Positions 1 to 5,166 of a stretch of 5,166 bases of DNA are shown piece after piece (position 1 is the stretch's first letter; each line of letters opens with the position of its first letter). Position numbers and translations under genes: made by a program. Source of the DNA: Actinomycetota bacterium. Its GTDB lineage: Bacteria; Actinomycetota; Actinomycetes; Mycobacteriales; Mycobacteriaceae. The notes under the pieces are model-generated. The model saw only the letters and a list, made by a program, of their open reading frames with translations, had not been told where the DNA came from and made no database searches. The stretch is taken from positions 1 to 5,166 of the forward strand of contig SYAA01000134.1 of assembly GCA_005789055.1 (NCBI GenBank), read 5' to 3'.

Positions 1-457
1 CGAGGATATGGTGGAGGAGTACAAAATCAATTGTGTTGCGGCGCTGAGGATGACCGCTGCCTGCAGGCCATATCTGCTCGAGGCCGACAATGCCACCGTC
101 ACCAACTCGGGGTCGATGGTCGCCGTGACGCCGGCGTTCGAGTTCCTCGCCTACTCTGCCGCCAAGGCGGCGCTCAATCACGCGATGCTGAGCGTCGCGC
201 ACTACTTCGGTAAGCAGGTTCGGGTGAACTCCGTTCTGATCGGCACGGTGTTGACCGACGCCTACGCCGACATCGGTCTAGACGAAAAGGTCCGTCATGC
301 GCTCGCGCACCCCAAGAATCTCACCGGACGCGCCGGAACCCCGCAGGACGTCGCGAACGCGTTCCTGTGGCTGGCGTCCCCGGCCGCCGGCTGGGTCAGT
401 GGTCAGACCATTCAGGTCGCCGGCGGCGGGGCCAGGTCGCGAATCCTGCCGAAGTGA
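1..457 (+). CDS. Short-chain dehydrogenase/reductase (SDR), 5'-truncated by the window
   Basis: This is the C-terminal ~151 residues of a classical SDR, an NAD(P)-dependent oxidoreductase of the cytoplasm; the substrate cannot be predicted. The reading frame is open from base 2, so the ATG at 8 is probably internal: it lies in the helix before the catalytic Asn. About 100 residues, including the Rossmann glycine motif (TGxxxGIG), are missing upstream compared with the usual ~250. The catalytic tetrad is visible: Asn in KINCVA (codon 29-31), Ser in NSGS (113-115), Tyr in YSAAK (152-154) and Lys (164-166). They are followed by RVNSVLIGTVLT, the family's RVNxVxPG segment with Ile in place of the usual Pro, and by the C-terminal VSGQTIQVAGG, which matches the family's last strand. 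It ends in TGA at 455-457, directly against the stop of the convergent gene. The family call is firm; the function is open. Confidence 0.93.
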   Translation, partial: EDMVEEYKINCVAALRMTAACRPYLLEADNATVTNSGSMVAVTPAFEFLAYSAAKAALNHAMLSVAHYFGKQVRVNSVLIGTVLTDAYADIGLDEKVRHALAHPKNLTGRAGTPQDVANAFLWLASPAAGWVSGQTIQVAGGGARSRILPK

Positions 458-2344
458 TCAGACCAGGACCGCGGCCGGCAGGAGCACCGGCACGAACACC
501 GAGTCCGCCGGAGGCGGTGTCAGCGGCGGATCCGTCGGGGCGATCGTGCCGGCACCGGTCAGATACGCGACCACCCGGGCGATGGCCTGGGTAGTGAAGA
601 CGAGCACGTCGCCGGTGATCTGGACCAGGAATTCGGCTGCGCCAGCCAGCGCACTGACCAGGAAGATGTCCTGTTCGACGATGCTCTGCAATTGGCCGGT
701 GATCGTGGTCACGAAGCCGTCCAGGAAGTACGGGATGGATCCGAAGATGGTCCGAATGCCGAGTGCGATATCGGTGCCGATGTTCGGGTAGCCGAACGTG
801 TTGATTGCGTCGTTCAGTGCCTGGCTGAGATCGGCCGGATCGACGATGCTGTCGGTCTTGGTCGCCAGCGACACCCCGTCGAAGTCCGATCGCGGTGGCG
901 CCCCGAATAGGCCCACGATCGTGGGTGTGATGTCGGCGTTCGAGTACCCCAGATTCTGCTTGCCGTCGTTGGCGCTATCACCTTCGAGGTCGAACATGAC
1001 GAACGACGATGTCTCGTTGGGCGATTGGAAGCCGTGACCGAAGCCCACCGACTGCTGGTGGCCGTGGTCGGTGGTGACGATCACCGTCCACTCCTCACCT
1101 GGATTGGCGGTCTCCCAGGCATCGACGGCGGCCATGATCGCGGCGATGTTCTCACTGGTGTTGACGATGGCGGCGGCATATTCCGGCGATCCGCCGCCGT
1201 ACGCGTGTCCGGCCTCATCAACGGCAACCTGATAGGAGAAGATGAAGGACGAGTCGGCCGCCTGGGTCGCGTTGATCCGCGCGATGGTCGCGGTTGTCAC
1301 GTCATCGTCGGTGTCTTCCCAACTCGTGTCGAAGGGCACGAAGACGTTGTCATCGGCCGCAACGGGGTAGGCGCCGGCGGCCCCGATGTCGTTGATGTAC
1401 TTCCAGTCGGCGATCACGGCCGTATCGATGTCCGGGTTGTGTGCCTCGAGCAGGTTGAACACCGTCGGCCAGGCGTCATACGGCGCCGGGTTGAAGATGT
1501 TGTTGATCACGCCACTCTTGTTGTCCCACACGCCGGTCAGGATCGTCGTCCACGACGGACCCGAGATCGTGGTGTGCCCGACGATGCTGGTGGCGCCGGT
1601 GACACTCTCAGCCATGAGATCGAAGAATCCGACGTTGGCAGGGTCGGCCAGCACCTTGTCCAGGTTCGTGCCGTCGGTGCCGATCAAGAGCACGTGCGTC
1701 GGCGGCGGGTCCCCGATCTGGGAGGCGACCGCACTGGCGCTGCGATTACGGCTACCGGACACCGACGAGCTGACGGTCACCGCACTGGCCGGCGCGACCG
1801 GGGCGGCCGGCACCGGAAGGACTGGCACCGGAACGGGTGCCGGCGCCGGAGTCGCCGGAAGGAGGGCACCGGGTGCGGCCGCGGTCACGATCGGCCGGAC
1901 CGCCGGTGGGATGGTGGTGACCCCAGGTGCGGAGGCCGCATCACGGGCAGGTGCGGAGATCGCATCCGGGGACGGTGCCGGGGTACGGTCCGGCAACGAA
2001 ACGGTGCGCCTGCGCTGCGGCGTGCTGGTTTGCGTCCGTGCTGGCGTTGCGCTCCCTGGCGCCGCACTTTCCGGAACCGACGGCGTGCTGCGGACCGACG
2101 CCCCGGGGCGATCGGAGTTCTTCGCGGCCTGGGCGGCTGCCGGGCGGCTGACCTGACCTCGGGTTCGGGTACTCGACGGCGAACCGGCCCGGTCCGGTGT
2201 TCCGTTCTCGCTGGTGCCGGCCGACCGGGTCGAGTCGGGTGCGGCCGGATCCGCCGAGGCGACCGCGGTCGAGACCGCTGATCCCGCACCGGCGACGATT
2301 CCGGCTACAGCAACTCCCAGGCACATCTGCTTGACGTTTTTCAT
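458..2344 (-). CDS. Exported alkaline phosphatase-superfamily phosphodiesterase/nucleotide pyrophosphatase-like protein
   Basis: This 628-residue protein belongs to the type I phosphodiesterase/nucleotide pyrophosphatase (NPP) branch of the alkaline phosphatase superfamily, two-metal (usually Zn) enzymes that cleave phosphate mono- or diesters. A Sec-type signal peptide spans residues 1-31 (MKNVKQ, hydrophobic core, ASA before Asp32-Pro33). Residues ~32-212 are a low-complexity Pro/Ala/Ser/Thr linker. The catalytic domain (~215-500) shows Asp224 in LIGTDG, Ser261 in TISGPSW (expected nucleophile), Asp376 and His380 in DEAGH, Asp426-His427 in TTDHGH, and His437 in FGHGF, which together complete the expected metal site. 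Residues ~503-628 form an extra, partly amphipathic and hydrophobic extension with a Pro-rich stretch near its end (TDPPLTPPP). Cys8 is not in a lipobox, so a lipoprotein is unlikely. The ATG at 2344 is the only plausible start: no ATG, GTG or TTG lies in frame just upstream, and it is preceded by a -10 box rather than a Shine-Dalgarno. It diverges from the lyase gene. The natural substrate is unknown. Confidence 0.9.
   Translation of the reverse strand: MKNVKQMCLGVAVAGIVAGAGSAVSTAVASADPAAPDSTRSAGTSENGTPDRAGSPSSTRTRGQVSRPAAAQAAKNSDRPGASVRSTPSVPESAAPGSATPARTQTSTPQRRRTVSLPDRTPAPSPDAISAPARDAASAPGVTTIPPAVRPIVTAAAPGALLPATPAPAPVPVPVLPVPAAPVAPASAVTVSSSVSGSRNRSASAVASQIGDPPPTHVLLIGTDGTNLDKVLADPANVGFFDLMAESVTGATSIVGHTTISGPSWTTILTGVWDNKSGVINNIFNPAPYDAWPTVFNLLEAHNPDIDTAVIADWKYINDIGAAGAYPVAADDNVFVPFDTSWEDTDDDVTTATIARINATQAADSSFIFSYQVAVDEAGHAYGGGSPEYAAAIVNTSENIAAIMAAVDAWETANPGEEWTVIVTTDHGHQQSVGFGHGFQSPNETSSFVMFDLEGDSANDGKQNLGYSNADITPTIVGLFGAPPRSDFDGVSLATKTDSIVDPADLSQALNDAINTFGYPNIGTDIALGIRTIFGSIPYFLDGFVTTITGQLQSIVEQDIFLVSALAGAAEFLVQITGDVLVFTTQAIARVVAYLTGAGTIAPTDPPLTPPPADSVFVPVLLPAAVLV
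1801..1866 (-). repeat. Low-complexity Pro/Val/Ala coding repeat inside the phosphatase linker
   Basis: This GC-rich stretch encodes the PAPVPVPVLPVP run of the linker before the catalytic domain. On the + strand the ten-base unit GGCACCGGAA occurs at 1809-1818 and again at 1824-1833, 15 bases apart, with further CCGG-containing near copies around them. It is probably a slippage-prone coding repeat whose length varies between strains; it is not a mobile element. Confidence 0.5.
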
Positions 2345-2351
2345 GGAGGGG

Positions 2352-2357
2352 ACTGTA
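2352..2357 (-). promoter_or_regulatory. Candidate -10 box for a leaderless phosphatase transcript
   Basis: Read on the - strand, TACAGT matches the actinobacterial -10 consensus TANNNT. Seven bases (CCCCTCC) separate it from the ATG at 2344, so transcription would begin at or next to the A of the start codon. The same seven bases are pyrimidine-rich and cannot serve as a Shine-Dalgarno, which fits a leaderless message, a common class in mycobacteria. A weak -35 (GTGACG, about 19 nt further upstream) is the best I can find. The box sits inside an imperfect inverted repeat, GACT-GT-AGTC, at 2351-2360. Confidence 0.5.
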
Positions 2358-2417
2358 GTCGCCCGGGTGGGACTTTCGTCACCTAATCGGCGGTAGGGGG
2401 TTGCCGTTCGCGTGATT

Positions 2418-2431
2418 GGGGAGGACGTTTG
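2418..2431 (+). promoter_or_regulatory. Shine-Dalgarno-like GGGGAGGA before an alternative TTG start
   Basis: GGGGAGGA at 2418-2425 lies 3-4 nt before an in-frame TTG at 2429-2431 that would add 14 residues to the lyase. The match to the anti-Shine-Dalgarno is good but the spacing is short. The ATG at 2471 is preferred because it gives a compact signal peptide and is the commoner codon, although its own upstream run (GGGGGAAG, 2461-2468) is a poorer match. An in-frame GTG also sits at 2468. If translation starts at TTG, the n-region of the signal peptide becomes unusually long (about 30 residues). Confidence 0.4.
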
Positions 2432-2442
2432 ACGCAGTGGTT

Positions 2443-2455
2443 CCCGCGGGCCCGC
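2443..2455. repeat. Overlapping GC palindromes in the lyase leader
   Basis: CCCGCGGG (2443-2450) and GCGGGCCCGC (2446-2455) are two perfect palindromes that share five bases, so only one can fold at a time in RNA. They lie 16-28 nt before the preferred ATG. They could be an operator or an RNA hairpin near the start, but chance is a real alternative in DNA this rich in G and C. Confidence 0.35.
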
Positions 2456-2470
2456 AAATCGGGGGAAGTG

Positions 2471-5020
2471 ATGAACGCTGGATCAGATTTGACGAAAGCT
2501 GGATCGTTCGTGGGCCGCCTCGGCCCCTTGGCCGTGGCCCTGGGAATTCCTCTGGCCGTGATGGCGGGCGGCACGGGAACGGCCGCCGCCGACCCGGTCA
2601 CCTCCGACGCCTCGTCGGCGTCGGAACAGCCGACCCAACCGGCGGACGTCGGCCGAGTGCGTGGAAACCGCGACCCCGGTACACGGGGCGCGTCGGTGAG
2701 GCCCGATTCCGCCCGGACTGCTCGGGTGACGTCGCGGCTAGTGCGGCCCTCCCGGTCCGAGCTGGCCCCGGTCGCGGCTCTCGGTTCCGAGATCGGCACT
2801 ACGACGGCACCGCCGGTCGATGCGGTGCCTCAGATCCCCGCGCGCCGCGAGACTAGCGCCGCGATCGTTGCCGCCGAATCAATTGTTCCGCAACCACTTT
2901 CGGCCCAGGCCGTCGCCACTGATCCCATCAGTTCGCTCTTTCGGGGTGTGGCGGCCTTCTTCAACAACCAGACGCCGCAATTGCGTCCGACCCAGACCGC
3001 CCAGGGCCCCGCCGGTGTGGTCACCGGCCTCCTCAATGCTGTTGACCCCGACAGCCCCAGACTCAGCTACACCATCACCGAGGGTCCCGCCCACGGCGCC
3101 GCGACGGTCAGCCCCGAGGGCACCTGGGCCTATACGCCCGATGCGGCGGTGGCGGCCGGAGTCACCGACTCCTTCCGGGTCACCGTCAGCGACGCGCCCA
3201 GCGGTTTCGCGATCCACGGCCTGGCCGGGTTGCTCAACCTGCTTTCCTTCGGGCTGATCGGCAGCCGTGGGGATTCCTCCACCAGCCCGGTCGCGGTGAT
3301 CGTCGCGCCCTTCACCCCGGCCAATCGTGCGCCGGTGTTGTCTGCCCCGGTGGTGGGCTCGCCGAATGCGGTGACCGGGGTGGTGACGGGAAGTGTCAGC
3401 GCTACCGACGCCGACGGTGACGTGTTGACCTACAGCGCCCCGACGTCGACGGCGAAGGGCGCGATCAGTATCAACGCGAGCACCGGTGCGTTCACCTACA
3501 CGCCGACTGTTGCCGCGCGGAACACCGCGGCGGCGCCGGGTGCGACGCCGACGGACCGGGCCGACTCCTTCACCGTGACCGTCATCGACGGCCGCAGCGG
3601 CACCGCAGGCACCTTGGTGACGGTGGCCGTCAGCCCGACCCCCGACCCATCGGTCGCGCTGGCGGCGTTCCCTGGGGCCGAGGGGTTCGGCGCCGCTGCC
3701 ACCGGCGGACGCGACGGCAGCGTCATCTACGTCACCAATCTCAACGCCGCCGGGCCGGGGTCGCTGCAGTGGGCCATCGATCAACCCGGCGCGCGCTACA
3801 TCCTGTTTAAGGTCAGTGGGCTGATCGACACCCAGATCCATCTGACCAACGGTGACGTGACTATCGCCGGGCAGACCTCCCCGGGCGGAATCACCATCCG
3901 CGGCCTGGTCACCGATGAGAGTCCGTATCAGGACCAGACCGTTCGGGCTCCGGAGGATTTCGCGGAGAACTGGATCCTGCAACACATCCGCATCCGGCCG
4001 GGTGCCACCGGTCCGGCCGATGACGGACTGCGGTTGCGCTACACCCGCAACGCCATCGTCGATCACGTCTCCATCGGCAACGCCGTGGACGAGGCGATCG
4101 AGATCTCCTACTCCAACAACATCACCGTCCAGAACACGATCCTCGCCGAAACCGTTGGCTCGCACTCGTTCTACGGCGGAATCCTGATGAACTACTCCAA
4201 CCCGGCCCATGGCTTCGGTCTGGACAACGTCTCGCTGCACCACAACGTGTTCAACCGGATCGAAGGACGCCTGCCCGAGGGCAGCCGTGAGTCCGCCGCC
4301 GCGGCCAACTCCTTCATGAATCTGGAACTGTCGAACAATCTGTACTGGGATCCGCGGTTCTTCGTGGCCCTGGGCGTCGACTCCGGGGTCGCCAGTGGTG
4401 GCTCTCGCCCGATCTACTGGAAACTCAATGCGGTCAACAACCTGTTCCATACCGCCAACAGTTTCCAATTCGGTATGTTCGACGATCAGATTCTCAACGT
4501 CGCTCGCAACGAACTCTTTGTCAGCGGTAACAAGATGAACCTCTACCCGTCGCGGTCGGATTACCAATTGTTTTACTGCTGCAACGACTATCCCGCCGAG
4601 ACCAGTCCGGATGCCACCTCGCGGCGAGCCCAGGCCCGGATCACGCGGCACCCCTTCCCGACGATCACCTACACACCGACCGACCAGTTGCGCACCTACC
4701 TGCTCAATAACGCCGGCGCCTGGCCGCGCGATCCGATGGACACTCGCTTGATGAGTTTCGTCGCCAGCAACACCATCTCGGGTGCGGCACCCAACACCAA
4801 CCCCGCCGGGGACGCGCTGCGGCCGGCCTTCACCGGTCCGGCGCCGGCCGCGCCGACCGACACCGACAGCGACGGCATGCCCGATGCCTGGGAGATCACC
4901 AAGGGAACCAACCCCAACGTCGCCAACACCAACGCCCGCACGTTGTCCGCCGTCGGCTACACCGACCTGGAGGTCTACCTCAACGAACTGTCCACCAGTC
5001 GCATCATTGGAACGGTCTAA
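2471..5020 (+). CDS. Exported multidomain pectate lyase (PL1-type) with Ig/cadherin-like repeats and TSP3-like calcium tail
   Basis: This 849-residue protein is predicted to be secreted and to cleave pectate/polygalacturonate by calcium-dependent beta-elimination. Numbering is from the ATG at 2471. Residues 1-40 are a signal peptide (Lys9, Arg16, hydrophobic 17-32, AAA before Asp41-Pro42). Residues 41-170 are a disordered linker. Two beta-sandwich repeats follow: ~174-281 (VVTGLLNAVDPDSP...WAYTPDA...DSFRVTVSD) and ~285-391 (SATDADGDVLTY...GAFTYTP...DSFTVTVIDG), both of the VCBS/cadherin-like type. From Phe400 comes the lyase domain: FPGAEGFG, GGRDG, PGSLQWAID, VSGLID and TIAGQTSPGGITIRG. The active-site region has Asp531-His532 (IVDH), Asp540-Glu541 (VDEAIEI, likely Ca2+ ligand), HHN at 590-592 and Arg600 in GRLP, the expected catalytic Arg. 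DTDSDGMPD at 797-805 is a thrombospondin-type-3-like Ca2+ loop, and YTDLEVYLNEL closes the chain. Cys703-Cys704 are the only cysteines. The fold is firm; pectate as substrate is inferred from family. Confidence 0.88.
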   Translation: MNAGSDLTKAGSFVGRLGPLAVALGIPLAVMAGGTGTAAADPVTSDASSASEQPTQPADVGRVRGNRDPGTRGASVRPDSARTARVTSRLVRPSRSELAPVAALGSEIGTTTAPPVDAVPQIPARRETSAAIVAAESIVPQPLSAQAVATDPISSLFRGVAAFFNNQTPQLRPTQTAQGPAGVVTGLLNAVDPDSPRLSYTITEGPAHGAATVSPEGTWAYTPDAAVAAGVTDSFRVTVSDAPSGFAIHGLAGLLNLLSFGLIGSRGDSSTSPVAVIVAPFTPANRAPVLSAPVVGSPNAVTGVVTGSVSATDADGDVLTYSAPTSTAKGAISINASTGAFTYTPTVAARNTAAAPGATPTDRADSFTVTVIDGRSGTAGTLVTVAVSPTPDPSVALAAFPGAEGFGAAATGGRDGSVIYVTNLNAAGPGSLQWAIDQPGARYILFKVSGLIDTQIHLTNGDVTIAGQTSPGGITIRGLVTDESPYQDQTVRAPEDFAENWILQHIRIRPGATGPADDGLRLRYTRNAIVDHVSIGNAVDEAIEISYSNNITVQNTILAETVGSHSFYGGILMNYSNPAHGFGLDNVSLHHNVFNRIEGRLPEGSRESAAAANSFMNLELSNNLYWDPRFFVALGVDSGVASGGSRPIYWKLNAVNNLFHTANSFQFGMFDDQILNVARNELFVSGNKMNLYPSRSDYQLFYCCNDYPAETSPDATSRRAQARITRHPFPTITYTPTDQLRTYLLNNAGAWPRDPMDTRLMSFVASNTISGAAPNTNPAGDALRPAFTGPAPAAPTDTDSDGMPDAWEITKGTNPNVANTNARTLSAVGYTDLEVYLNELSTSRIIGTV

Positions 5021-5034
5021 CGCCCGGCTATCCT
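5007..5034 (+). promoter_or_regulatory. Candidate promoter for a leaderless DsbA-like transcript
   Basis: TATCCT at 5029-5034 matches the actinobacterial -10 consensus TANNNT and lies six bases before the ATG at 5041, so the first transcribed base would be the A of the start codon. TTGGAA at 5007-5012, 16 nt upstream, is a fair -35 (four of six to TTGACA) and sits in the last codons of the lyase gene. The 20-base gap contains no Shine-Dalgarno, in agreement with a leaderless start. Confidence 0.5.
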
Positions 5035-5040
5035 GCGGCC

Positions 5041-5166
5041 ATGAACACCGTTGAGGTCTTCGCCGACATCCTGTGCCCGTTCACCCACGTGGGCCTGCAC
5101 ACGCTGATCGACCGGCGTGCCGAACGAGGCCGCACCGAACCGCACCTTCGCATCCGGGCCTGGCCG
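5041..5166 (+). CDS. DsbA-family thioredoxin-fold protein (2-hydroxychromene-2-carboxylate isomerase/FrnE-like), 3'-truncated by the window
   Basis: The first 42 residues are visible. MNTVEVFADILCPFTHVGL matches the first strand and active-site turn of DsbA-family proteins of the FrnE / 2-hydroxychromene-2-carboxylate isomerase kind, followed by a helix (LIDRRAERGR) and a second strand (LRIRAWP). Where oxidoreductases of this group have CPWCY, this one has CPFTH, so only the first cysteine (Cys12) of the CxxC pair is present. That suggests a glutathione/mycothiol-S-transferase-like or isomerase-like role, or a one-cysteine redox role, instead of classic disulfide exchange. There is no signal peptide, so it is probably cytoplasmic. 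The gene begins 20 nt after the lyase stop on the same strand, but the -10 box in the gap suggests its own promoter. The rest of the gene, normally about 200 residues, is beyond the window. Confidence 0.82.
   Translation, partial: MNTVEVFADILCPFTHVGLHTLIDRRAERGRTEPHLRIRAWP

Larger units (their letters stand above)
2345..2470. other. Divergent intergenic region between phosphatase and lyase genes
   Basis: This 126-base spacer (84 if the lyase starts at the TTG at 2429) must hold the control signals of two divergent exported-enzyme genes. The left end carries the phosphatase -10 and the GACT/AGTC inverted repeat at 2351-2360. The right end carries a purine-rich GGGGAGGA at 2418-2425 and overlapping GC palindromes at 2443-2455. 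On the + strand I find no clean TANNNT box; the nearest resemblances, TAATCG (2384-2389) and TAGGGG (2394-2399), lack the final T. The lyase promoter is therefore not identified. Confidence 0.6.

Noticed and set aside
8..10. ATG at 8 as the true start of the SDR
   Set aside because: The frame is open upstream and the ATG falls in the helix before the catalytic Asn; a protein starting here would lack the whole cofactor-binding half.
440..500. Intrinsic terminator between SDR and phosphatase
   Set aside because: There are short GC palindromes (for example CCGCGG) but no stem-loop followed by a T-run, and no intergenic room.
1025..2281. Long open frame (418 codons) on the + strand antisense to the phosphatase
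   Set aside because: The translation is Arg/Gly/His-rich, with no recognisable domain, and lies fully inside a gene with clear catalytic motifs; it is a by-product of high GC3 coding on the other strand.
2319..2344. Lipoprotein signal for the phosphatase based on Cys8
   Set aside because: The residues before Cys8 (KQM) do not form a lipobox and the hydrophobic core comes after the Cys; an ordinary Sec signal ending at ASA fits better.
2383..2799. Open frame of 138 codons on the - strand across the intergenic region and lyase start
   Set aside because: No recognisable motif, Arg/Pro-rich shadow composition, and it would overlap the signal-peptide coding region of the lyase and the divergent promoter region.
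4430..4600. Locally AT-richer stretch in the lyase as a sign of recent transfer
   Set aside because: The shift is small, judged by eye, and explained by Asn/Phe/Tyr-rich beta-helix sequence; not enough to claim transfer from composition.
2879..4651. Long open frame (590 codons) on the - strand antisense to the lyase
   Set aside because: It shows compositionally odd Gly/Arg/Val/Asp-rich sequence with no motif and covers the well-supported lyase; a shadow of the coding strand.

Overview
The window is high-GC DNA that reads like an actinobacterium, most likely an environmental Mycobacterium/Mycolicibacterium. Three things point there. Both exported proteins have signal peptides ending in the mycobacterial style (small residues, then Asp-Pro at the mature N-terminus). 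The large protein carries Ig/cadherin-like repeats of a type I associate with mycobacterial surface proteins, including an internal HGLAGLLNLLSFG segment. At least two genes appear to be transcribed as leaderless mRNAs from TANNNT-type -10 boxes lying 6-7 nt before the ATG. The species cannot be settled from sequence reading alone.

Layout. (1) 1-457, + strand: the C-terminal part of a short-chain dehydrogenase/reductase (SDR) whose N-terminus lies outside the window. (2) 458-2344, - strand: a complete exported phosphodiesterase/phosphatase of the type I phosphodiesterase/nucleotide pyrophosphatase (alkaline phosphatase) superfamily, with a signal peptide, a long Pro/Ala/Ser linker, the metal-dependent catalytic domain and an extra C-terminal extension of about 125 residues. 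Its stop codon directly abuts the SDR stop in the palindrome TGATCA. (3) 2345-2470: a short divergent intergenic region with a candidate -10 box for the phosphatase and GC-rich palindromes before the lyase gene. (4) 2471-5020 (possibly from TTG at 2429), + strand: a large exported polysaccharide lyase, with a signal peptide, disordered linker, two beta-sandwich repeats, a PL1-type pectate lyase beta-helix and a C-terminal thrombospondin-type-3-like calcium motif. (5) 5041-5166, + strand: the start of a DsbA-family thioredoxin-fold protein that runs off the window, with its own candidate promoter overlapping the end of the lyase gene.

How they may work together. The central pair is divergently transcribed, and both products are predicted to leave the cytoplasm through Sec-type signals followed by long flexible linkers. 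One should cut acidic plant polysaccharide, and the other should hydrolyse a phosphate ester or diester. A role in using plant or soil detritus for carbon and phosphorus is a reasonable inference but is not proven by the sequence. The flanking SDR and DsbA-like genes look like ordinary cytoplasmic genes with no evident link to that role. I see no tRNA, rRNA, CRISPR array, insertion sequence or transposase. The most unusual item is the fusion of a PL1 lyase and its calcium-binding tail to mycobacterial-type surface repeats.
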